This document shows positions 16,490 to 23,085 of a stretch of DNA of 57,866 nt, piece by piece; position 1 is the stretch's first letter; the number at the start of each line of letters is the position of its first letter. The position numbers and the translations under genes are program-made. A model generated the notes under the pieces. The model saw nothing but the letters and a program-made list of their open reading frames with translations, did no database searches and was not told the DNA's origin. Source of the DNA: an uncultured Pseudomonadota bacterium (GTDB lineage: Bacteria; Myxococcota_A; UBA9160; PR03); assembly GCA_900696485.1 (NCBI GenBank), contig CAADGG010000067.1, positions 1 through 57,866 of the forward strand, given 5' to 3'.

Positions 16490-16816
16490 GGCGAGCCACC
16501 CGGCTCGATCCGTCCGGCCCGCTTGCCGTTCGGACCAGGATGGATCCAGAACGAGAGCTTCTGGTGCGAGAATGGGATGGATGAGGCAGAATCGTGTAGC
16601 CGAACCAGCGAGAGTGAGCGTCGCCCGTCTTTCCGCCTGGAAGGTTTCGATGGGAGATCACACGGGCATCCTCCCGGGCATCCTCCCGGGCATCCTCCCG
16701 TGACGGGCGGCGGATCATCGTTTCGCATGACGAATACTCCGGATCTGGAGGGAGGGGGATCGACCGTGACTCGAAGGCTTCCGAACAGGGCCGTTGGAGC
16801 GGGGGAGGGACGCAAG
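16490..16816. other. Intergenic region with 12-bp tandem repeats
   Basis: About 325 bases before wza. It holds three perfect copies of a 12-mer at 16663-16698 but no clear gene. The open frame that continues upstream of the wza start covers this DNA, but the signal peptide and ribosome site place the true start at 16817. Confidence 0.5.
16663..16698. repeat. Three perfect tandem copies of a 12-bp unit
   Basis: The unit is GGGCATCCTCCC, repeated at 16663-16674, 16675-16686 and 16687-16698 with no mismatch. Each junction forms CCCGGG. The array lies about 120 bases upstream of the wza start and outside any credible gene, so it could be a copy-number-variable site or a repeated protein-binding site. 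Confidence 0.9.
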
Positions 16817-17512
16817 ATGCTCGCACGCGGTTGTGGCCTGGCTGCTGGGATCGCCGTCGGCGTGCTCTCGCTCGCTTGCGCTTCCGCGGTCATCCCGCCG
16901 GCGAACCCGGCTGGTGAAGCAGCGTTGCTGTATCGTGTCGGACCGTCGGACAAGCTCAGTGTTCGGGTCCTTCCGGATCCGGCCATCGAGCAGGCGGTCG
17001 TCGTGCGGCCCGACGGTCGCTTCTCTCTGGATCTGATCGGCGATGTCGTGGCGGAGGGGCACACGACGGATGAGATCGCGGCGGCCATCGAAGAGCGGAT
17101 GAGCGAGTATCGGCAGAGCCCGTCGGTCCGCGTATCCCTCGAGGAGGCGGGCAGCACGGCGGTGTCCGTCGTCGGCGAGGTGAAGACGCCCACCAGCTTT
17201 CCGTTGGCGCGCGGGCTGCGCGTCTCCGAAGCCCTGGCGCTGGCCGGCGGGGTGACCGAACTGGCAGCCAGTCGGCGCGTCCGGGTCATCCGCGGCGAAG
17301 GCGCCGAAGCGAAGCTCTACGTGGCCAACTTCGACCACATCAACCGAGGGCACGCGGAGAGTGACTTCCTCCTCGAGCCCGGGGATCTGGTCTATGTCCC
17401 GCCGGCCCAGCCGGTCTCGGTGGGATACGCGATTCGCCGGGCGTTGTACCCGCTCGAGCAAGTGTTGCGGCTGCTTGCGGGCCCCTTCCTTGGCCTCCTG
17501 GCCGCGAGCTGA
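16817..17512 (+). CDS. wza: Wza-type polysaccharide export lipoprotein (Poly_export/SLBB)
   Basis: A 231-residue protein. The signal peptide ends in a lipobox-like LSLACAS, so it is probably an outer-membrane lipoprotein. A Poly_export domain follows (YRVGPSDKLSVRVLPDP, then VRPDGRFSLDLIGDV), then an SLBB domain (VSVVGEVKTPTSFPLARG and LAGGVTELAASRRVRVIRG), and a C-terminal hydrophobic stretch. It would form the outer-membrane channel for exopolysaccharide. The start was chosen by the GGGGGAGGGA ribosome site 6 bases upstream and by the signal peptide. The Wzz-type gene begins 29 bases after the stop. Confidence 0.9.
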   Translation: MLARGCGLAAGIAVGVLSLACASAVIPPANPAGEAALLYRVGPSDKLSVRVLPDPAIEQAVVVRPDGRFSLDLIGDVVAEGHTTDEIAAAIEERMSEYRQSPSVRVSLEEAGSTAVSVVGEVKTPTSFPLARGLRVSEALALAGGVTELAASRRVRVIRGEGAEAKLYVANFDHINRGHAESDFLLEPGDLVYVPPAQPVSVGYAIRRALYPLEQVLRLLAGPFLGLLAAS

Positions 17513-17541
17513 GCCGCGGCTGGGAAGGGCGTCGAGAGGAC

Positions 17542-18939
17542 ATGGAAGACGCGAACGACGACGGTGTACCCAGCGGAGGTCCGCTCGGGGAGATCCTGCG
17601 CGACCCGATCGGGGTGATGAGGCGCCACGGGATGGCGATCGTCCTCGTCGCCGCTGCGGGCGTGCTGGCAACCGCCGTCGCGGTGATGCTCGTCAAGCCC
17701 GAATATTCTGCGCGTGCCACCGTTCTCATCGCCAGTCAGAAGCTGGCGGAGGCGTTCGTCCGGCCGACGATCGAGGAGGACCTGCTCGAGCGCGTGAACG
17801 CGCTCACCGCAGAGGCCCTGTCGCGCGAGAACCTCATCAAGGTGATCGAGAAGTACGATCTCTATCCCGACGTGCGCGAGGAGTCTGGGATCACCGAAGC
17901 CGTCTCCGCGGTGCGCAAACGGATCGAGGTGGAGTTCGACCCTGGCGCACTCGGGCCGATCAGGGGCGCGCGCGCCCAGATCATCGGCATCCGGTACACG
18001 GCCTCGACGCCGGAGCTGGCGGCGGACATCGCGAACGAGGTGGCCGGCATGTTCACGGCGGCGGGGATCCGGATCCGGACCCAGCAGACACGGATCACGA
18101 CGGAGTTCATGCGCCGGGAGTTGTTGGGGGCCGAGGAGGCGCTGCGCGAGCAGACGCGCAAGATCAGCGAGTACCAGCAGGCGCACCGGGGCGAGCTGCC
18201 GTCGGAGCTGGAGTCGAACCTGCGCAGGCTCGAACGCCTGCAGCAGCAGCGCAACTCCCTGGCACTGCAGATCGCCGACGCGGAGACCCGATTGGCCATC
18301 GCGGCGGCCGAGCCGGGCGCGGGAAACCCGCGGGCGGCCCGCCTCGACCAGTTGCGCGAGCAGTTGGCGCGCGAACTCGCGGTCAATACGGAGGCGCACC
18401 CCAACGTCAGTTCGCTGCGACGACAGATCGAGCTGATGGAGGCGCAGGTCTCCGAGGCGCCCGGTCCGGCGTCCGGGTTGGCGGCGAGCCGCAGCATCGT
18501 GCAGGGTGCCGGGCGCCGGGAGGTCAGCGAGCTTCGAGAGCAGCTCGCCGAGACGGATCGAGAACTCGCGGACCTGGATGCACGAGTCGCGAAGATCCCC
18601 GCGCGCGAGGAGGAACTTTCGGCGCTGTTGCAGCGCGCGACTGTTCTGCGCGAGAACTATCTGGACTTCCTCCGCAAGGTGAAGGAAGCAGAACTCTCCG
18701 AGAGCCTCGAACTCGCGCAGCAGGGCGACCGGGTTTCGGTGCTGGACGCGGCGTACCCGCCGTCGGAGCCGGAGCGCACCCGGTTGCTGGTGGCGGCCGG
18801 TGGTCTGGTGGCGTCGCTCGGGCTCGGGCTGCTCGCCGGGATGCTGCTCGAGCTGCGCGATCCGGTGCTGGTTTCGGCTGCCGCGCTGGAGGCGGCGACG
18901 GGCCTGCGCGTGCTTGGATCGATCCCGCGAATCGGCTAG
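17542..18939 (+). CDS. Wzz/GNVR-type chain-length determinant (polysaccharide co-polymerase)
   Basis: A 465-residue inner-membrane protein with a transmembrane helix near residues 32-54 (AIVLVAAAGVLATAVAVMLV). A large periplasmic part is dominated by coiled coil (about residues 195-400, rich in Glu, Arg, Gln and Leu), and a second helix follows near residues 415-440 (LVAAGGLVASLGLGLLAGML). The segment VLDAAYPPSEPERT before the second helix is the usual Pro-rich motif of polysaccharide co-polymerases. The tyrosine-kinase domain is not fused; it is supplied by the CpsD-type gene upstream. It sets polymer length and bridges to Wza. Confidence 0.88.
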   Translation: MEDANDDGVPSGGPLGEILRDPIGVMRRHGMAIVLVAAAGVLATAVAVMLVKPEYSARATVLIASQKLAEAFVRPTIEEDLLERVNALTAEALSRENLIKVIEKYDLYPDVREESGITEAVSAVRKRIEVEFDPGALGPIRGARAQIIGIRYTASTPELAADIANEVAGMFTAAGIRIRTQQTRITTEFMRRELLGAEEALREQTRKISEYQQAHRGELPSELESNLRRLERLQQQRNSLALQIADAETRLAIAAAEPGAGNPRAARLDQLREQLARELAVNTEAHPNVSSLRRQIELMEAQVSEAPGPASGLAASRSIVQGAGRREVSELREQLAETDRELADLDARVAKIPAREEELSALLQRATVLRENYLDFLRKVKEAELSESLELAQQGDRVSVLDAAYPPSEPERTRLLVAAGGLVASLGLGLLAGMLLELRDPVLVSAAALEAATGLRVLGSIPRIG

Positions 18940-18962
18940 CCGGAGCCGGAGTGGGGCTCGCG

Positions 18963-19010
18963 TCTCCTCGTTCGCTCCTCTCCTCGCTCGCTCCCTCTCC
19001 TCGCTCGCTC
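18963..19010. repeat. CT-rich tandem repeat, three imperfect units
   Basis: Units of 15-17 bases begin at 18963, 18979 and 18996, each built on TCTCCTCG(C/T)TCGCTC. One strand is almost pure pyrimidine. The array fills the short gap between the Wzz-type gene and the membrane-protein gene. Confidence 0.8.
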
Positions 19011-19063
19011 TGGCTGGCAGTGGCAGGGAATCGCCGGCGATGCACGCGAAGGATCCCCGGACG

Positions 19064-20116
19064 ATGAAGATCCTTCGGCTGGTCGTCCTGACGCTGGCGC
19101 TGCTCGTCCTGAGCGCGCTGGCCTGGGTCGCCCTGGCGCCGCCGCGTGCGCCGGCGACGTGGCTGCGGGTCGAGGCGCCACCCGCTGTGATCGTAGGCCA
19201 GAGCGTCCCGGTCCGGATTCATCTCGACACTCCTCCGGCCGCCACCCGGCTCGGGGTCGACCTCCATTGGGCGACCGCTCGGCGCAAGCCCCGAGGGTTT
19301 CTCAGCCACAGTCCGGCACAACGCGTGGACGCGCGGCGGTCCACGTACACGTTCGAGCTGTCGGCTCCCAGTCGGGACGAAATCGGTCACGTGTATGCCG
19401 TCATCTTCCTGTCGCCGTCGGGCGATTGGGAAGATCGGAGCGCGGTCGCCACGAGCGCGCTGATCCCGGTTCGGATCGCCGGCGCACGGGAGCCCGTCGG
19501 ACCGATCCCGGTGTATGACTCGGCGCGCGATGCGGCACCGGTCGCGGCGCCGGTGCCGGCAGGGCGCCGAGCGATTGCGGGCCTCTGGCTGCTCAGCGGC
19601 CTCCACTTCTGGCGCCGCCATCGGCGCGGCAGCCAGCGTGGCAGGGAAGGGACCGGACCGCGGCAGAGCCGATCGGTCGGGCTCGCCGTGGCGTGCCTGG
19701 CCGCGGGGGTCTGGGAACTCTCGAACGCCGAGTCGTCGCTGGTTCACGCGGCCCGGTCCGCAGCGCTCGAGTCCCTGTTCTACTTCGAACGATCCGGGCC
19801 GCAGCGGGCGGCCGCGCTCGCGCTGCTCGCCATCGCAGCCGGGCTGATCGTGTGGACGCTGCGTCGCTCGCCGGTTCACGCGACGGACTTCGCGCAGGCC
19901 GGCCTGTGGCTCTACGCCGGCCTCTCGTTGGTGAGCCTGCTCTCGCTCCACCAGACCGATCGGCTGCTTGCGTCTACGCTCGTCTCGTTTCCGGTTGCCC
20001 AGGTCGTGAAGTTCGCGATCGCCGTTGCGATCTTCGCTTGCGCTCTGGCGGTGTCCCGACGGGAGACGCGCGCCGGGCACGGCGCCCCGGGTGGCCCTTC
20101 GCGAGCGAAGGCCTGA
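19064..20116 (+). CDS. Unknown membrane protein with beta-rich ectodomain, exosortase-locus
   Basis: A 350-residue protein of no family I recognise. It has an N-terminal signal anchor (LRLVVLTLALLVLSALAWVA). A region of about 100 residues follows with alternating strands (PPAVIVGQSVPVRIHLDTPP, then a YTFELSAPSRDE strand), which looks like an extracytoplasmic beta-sandwich. At least five hydrophobic helices complete the protein. Its stop overlaps the ATG of the exosortase-like gene by one base (TGATG), so the two are coupled. An alternative start lies at 19040. The position suggests a partner of the degenerate exosortase. Confidence 0.7.
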   Translation: MKILRLVVLTLALLVLSALAWVALAPPRAPATWLRVEAPPAVIVGQSVPVRIHLDTPPAATRLGVDLHWATARRKPRGFLSHSPAQRVDARRSTYTFELSAPSRDEIGHVYAVIFLSPSGDWEDRSAVATSALIPVRIAGAREPVGPIPVYDSARDAAPVAAPVPAGRRAIAGLWLLSGLHFWRRHRRGSQRGREGTGPRQSRSVGLAVACLAAGVWELSNAESSLVHAARSAALESLFYFERSGPQRAAALALLAIAAGLIVWTLRRSPVHATDFAQAGLWLYAGLSLVSLLSLHQTDRLLASTLVSFPVAQVVKFAIAVAIFACALAVSRRETRAGHGAPGGPSRAKA

Positions 20117-20871
20117 TGGTCGCCGTCTCGTGGCTCTGGCTCGCCGCCGGTCTGGGGTTCTCTCCGGTCCTGCTCGAACTCGTTGCGCACATGGCGCGCG
20201 AGCCCTGGGCTCGGTATGCGTCGATCTTCGTCCCGCTGGCCGGGATCCTGCTCGCGTCGGCGCGTCGAGGTCCGCCTCGCTACGACGGCCTCCTGCTGGT
20301 CGTGCTGGCCATCGGCTGGGAACTGGTCGCCATCGATCTGCGGAGTGCGCCGCTGGCCCGCCCCGCGCTGGTGCTGGCGGCGATCGGATTGTGCCGCCTC
20401 GGCGGGGTTGCGTGCTGGCCGCGCTTGCTGCTGGTGGCGTGGGTCGTCCCGGTCCCGACGATGCTGCAACAACGGCTGAGTCCGGCGGCCGAGCAGCTCT
20501 GGACGGAGTGGGCCGCCGCGCTCGCGCCCTTCGCTCCGCAGGTCGAGGGGCACGTGCTCGTCGCGGCATCCGGTTCGCTATCGATCGGTGCGGCGCAGGG
20601 CGGTTTGCCGCTGGCCGCACTGCTCTCGGGCTGCGTATGGGCATCCGTTGCCGCGCGAGACGGGAGTCTCGCGCGTTGCCTCCTCGCCGCACTGGCGGCG
20701 GCGCTGCTCGCCGTTCCGATCCAGATCGCTGCGCTCTGGATCGCGATGGCGGGGCTCGCGCTGGGGAGTCTCGAGTTCGCTCGATGGACGCTCGCCCCCG
20801 GCGCCTGGATGGTGGTCGGCGGGATGACACTCGCCTGGTTGCGAAGTGGCGGCTCGCGGCGATGGCGATGA
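20116..20871 (+). CDS. Exosortase-like membrane protein lacking catalytic residues
   Basis: A 251-residue polytopic protein with the exosortase layout. Repeated N-terminal helices are followed by a PVPTMLQQRLSP turn (exosortases have a Pro-rich turn here). A segment of about 40 residues leads to LSIGAAQGGLPLAALLSG, at the place of the catalytic ACSGLRSL motif. By manual alignment the active Cys is Gln161, the Asn/Arg motif is replaced by Leu/Ala (PIQIAALWIAM), and the His before the last helix is Thr225 or Trp224. I therefore read it as a pseudo-exosortase. It is also possible that it is only a distant relative in the same locus position. Confidence 0.6.
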   Translation: MVAVSWLWLAAGLGFSPVLLELVAHMAREPWARYASIFVPLAGILLASARRGPPRYDGLLLVVLAIGWELVAIDLRSAPLARPALVLAAIGLCRLGGVACWPRLLLVAWVVPVPTMLQQRLSPAAEQLWTEWAAALAPFAPQVEGHVLVAASGSLSIGAAQGGLPLAALLSGCVWASVAARDGSLARCLLAALAAALLAVPIQIAALWIAMAGLALGSLEFARWTLAPGAWMVVGGMTLAWLRSGGSRRWR

Positions 20872-21195
20872 CGGCGTCGAGCGGGGACATCGGAGACCAC
20901 CGGGAGAGTCGATGTGCGGGCGCGGCCCGTCGGCGGACGCCGGGGCTCGTCCGGATGTCACGATCTTCCCGCCCCCGCGAGCCGGCGGGACCCGAAGACG
21001 TGGCTACTCTGCCCCGAGCGAAAACCGGGGCCGGGGGCCGAAGCCTCGACGGACGCTTCGTCCCGCCGCGGCCGGCAGTTCGGGGCCGGCCGTCGGCGTC
21101 CGGCAGCTCGGGCCGGCCGCCGGCCAGGGAGATGCGAGATCGATGATCCGCCATGTCTCGCGCGGAGTTCCGCAAGCGATGGGAAGGCCGCGTCG
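20872..21195. other. Intergenic region, GC-rich with hairpin potential
   Basis: About 325 bases before the glycosyltransferase. Complementary runs include GGCTCG with CGAGCC and CCCCG with CGGGG near 21007-21027. There is no gene with a ribosome site except the glycosyltransferase start itself, and no clear promoter. Confidence 0.4.
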
Positions 21196-22167
21196 GTGAG
21201 CAGCGCTCGCTCCGGCCTGACCATCGTGATCGTCTCCTGGAACACGCGCGAGCTGTTGCTCGCGGCGCTGGCTGCGGTGTTGCCGCTGGATCCCGTACGT
21301 GGCGAAGTGATCGTCGTCGACAATGCATCCGATGACGGGAGTCCGGACGCGATCGAGGCGCGTTTCCCCGACGTGCGGGTGATCCGGAACGAACGGAATC
21401 TCGGCTTTGCGGGCGGTGTCAACGTCGGGTTACGGGCAGCGCGAGAGCCTTATGTGCTGCTGCTCAACTCCGACACGCTGGTTCGCGGGGACGCCATCGC
21501 AAAGCTGCTGGCCTACGCGGAGGCGCATCCGAAGGCGGGAATCGTGGGTCCGCGGGTGCTGAACGAGGACGGCAGCCTCCAGGAGTCCCGCTTCCGCTTC
21601 CCGTCGCTCCTGAACCTGTTCCTCGCGGCGAGCTATCTCTACAAGCTCTTTCCGCACTCGCGCTGGTTCAACCGGGAGCGGATGGGCGGCGCCGATGTAC
21701 GTCTTCCCGCGCAGGTCGATGCCGTTTCGGGCTGTTGTTTCCTGATGCGACGGGACATGCTCGAACGCATCGGCCTGCTCGACGAGACCTTCTTCATGTA
21801 CGCCGAGGAGACGGATCTCTGCTGGCGCGCCTGGCGCGCAGGCTACGAGGTGCACTATGCGCCGGTGGGCGAGATCGTGCATCTGGGGGGTGGCAGCAGC
21901 CGGCTGGCGCGACGCCGCAACTTCCTGGAGTTCCGCCGTTCGATCCTGCGCTTCTTCGCGAAGCATCGCGGGCGGGGCCAGGCCGAGCTCGCGCGCGTTC
22001 TGCTGCTCGCGTTCCTGCTGTTGCGCGTTCCGTATTGGGCAGTCGGCGCCGCACGCAGTCGGAACGAGGCTCGCGAGCAGCTCGCCAACTATGTGGCGGC
22101 GATCCGGTTCCTGTGTCAGCCGATCCCGCGCCTGCTCACGAACGTCCCGACGCGACCCGGTCCGTGA
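21196..22167 (+). CDS. Family 2 glycosyltransferase (rhamnosyltransferase/WbbL type)
   Basis: A 323-residue GT2 enzyme. The nucleotide-sugar fold shows TIVIVSWNTRELL, then VVDNASDDGS, the metal-binding DxD-like LLNSDT, and the acceptor-side motif FFMYAEETDLCWRA typical of WbbL-like rhamnosyltransferases. The C-terminus carries a hydrophobic segment (LARVLLLAFLLLRVPYW) that may attach it to the membrane. It would add a deoxysugar to the lipid-linked repeat unit. GTG start with GGGAAGG upstream. Its 3' end overlaps the pssE gene on the other strand by 32 bases. Confidence 0.88.
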   Translation: MSSARSGLTIVIVSWNTRELLLAALAAVLPLDPVRGEVIVVDNASDDGSPDAIEARFPDVRVIRNERNLGFAGGVNVGLRAAREPYVLLLNSDTLVRGDAIAKLLAYAEAHPKAGIVGPRVLNEDGSLQESRFRFPSLLNLFLAASYLYKLFPHSRWFNRERMGGADVRLPAQVDAVSGCCFLMRRDMLERIGLLDETFFMYAEETDLCWRAWRAGYEVHYAPVGEIVHLGGGSSRLARRRNFLEFRRSILRFFAKHRGRGQAELARVLLLAFLLLRVPYWAVGAARSRNEAREQLANYVAAIRFLCQPIPRLLTNVPTRPGP

Positions 22168-22630
22168 AGGACCGCAGGCATCCGAGAAGTTCCTCCGACG
22201 CCCGTCCGCCGATCCGTGCCGACGGGGTGAAGCCGGCGAGTTCCTGCAGCTTCTCGGGCAGCTGTGTCTCGTCCTCGGCGGCGAGCAGCCAGCCGCGGGC
22301 CGCGAACTCCCGGGCCGTTGCGATCTGGTGGTCGCTGCGGGTCTCTGCGAGCCGAGCCAGCCGTGGCATCACCAGCAAAGGTTTTCCGAGTTCGAGCGCC
22401 GACAGAATCGTCCCCATGCCCGCATGCGCGACGATGGCGTCCGCGCCCTCGAGCCTGGCACGGAACTGGGGCGGGTCGAGCCACGGCGACGCATCGATAT
22501 GGCGCACGCGATAGCGGCTGTCCCCCGTCTGCGCATAGATGTCGTCCCGCTGGTGCTGGCCCGCCCACACGTCGACCGCTTCGACCAGGCGATCGAACGG
22601 GAGCTGGAAGCCGACCGTCACGAAGATCAA
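22136..22630 (-). CDS. pssE: PssE/Alg13-type glycosyltransferase subunit
   Basis: A 164-residue protein that opens IFVTVGFQLPFDRLVEAVD and contains IVAHAGMGTILSALELGKPL, the C-terminal GT-B nucleotide-sugar site of Alg13/PssE. The pair PssD-PssE acts like eukaryotic Alg14-Alg13: PssE carries the catalytic donor site and PssD anchors it to the membrane. The start is TTG, overlapping the pssD stop as TTGA, which couples the two subunits. The overlap and the conserved first strand decide the start. Confidence 0.85.
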   Translation of the reverse strand: MIFVTVGFQLPFDRLVEAVDVWAGQHQRDDIYAQTGDSRYRVRHIDASPWLDPPQFRARLEGADAIVAHAGMGTILSALELGKPLLVMPRLARLAETRSDHQIATAREFAARGWLLAAEDETQLPEKLQELAGFTPSARIGGRASEELLGCLRSFTDRVASGRS

Positions 22631-23085
22631 AACACCGCTCCCGCGTATTCCGGCCCATCCGGCCCGGCGAGGGCCGGCCACTGGGTCAGCCACAGATCGG
22701 CCCAGCGCCGGGCGAGCCGGCCCGACATCGAAACCTCCTCGGCGTTCGCCACGCTATCGAGCCAGATCGTCCGAGCCCCCACCAGCCGGCCCAGCACCAA
22801 CGCGACGAGTCCCGGCGCCGCTCCCGTGGTGAATACGATCCCGGGACGTTCGCGGAGCAGGATCCACAGCATCTGGAGGCCGAGCAGGCCGACGCCGAAC
22901 GGACTCCAGCGCGTGGCATCACGGACGACGTGCAGCGGGAACGTCACATCCGACGCGTAGGCTCTCCGGACCGTCACACACGTCACCTCGCAGCCCTCGA
23001 AGGCCGCCAGGCACCGGCACAACTGCACCCAATGGCCGCCGCCGCTCGAAACCGCGAGCACCCGGAGTCGGCTATGTCGAGCCAC
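22627..23085 (-). CDS. pssD: PssD/Alg14-type glycosyltransferase subunit
   Basis: A 152-residue protein beginning with RLRVLAVSSGGGHWVQL, the Alg14/PssD opening with the GGGH loop. A central hydrophobic segment (PFGVGLLGLQMLWILL) and GIVFTTGAAPGLVALVLG follow. It is expected to anchor PssE at the inner membrane and bind the lipid acceptor. The GTG start overlaps the end of the asparagine synthetase gene by 14 bases and has GGAG upstream. It is the third gene of a four-gene overlapping operon. Confidence 0.85.
   Translation of the reverse strand: MARHSRLRVLAVSSGGGHWVQLCRCLAAFEGCEVTCVTVRRAYASDVTFPLHVVRDATRWSPFGVGLLGLQMLWILLRERPGIVFTTGAAPGLVALVLGRLVGARTIWLDSVANAEEVSMSGRLARRWADLWLTQWPALAGPDGPEYAGAVF

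Noticed and set aside
18524..21328. Very long open frame on the minus strand (over 900 codons)
   Set aside because: It is antisense to the Wzz-type, membrane-protein and exosortase-like genes. Its translation is Arg/Ala/Pro/Gly-rich low complexity with no domain, which is expected opposite GC-rich genes.
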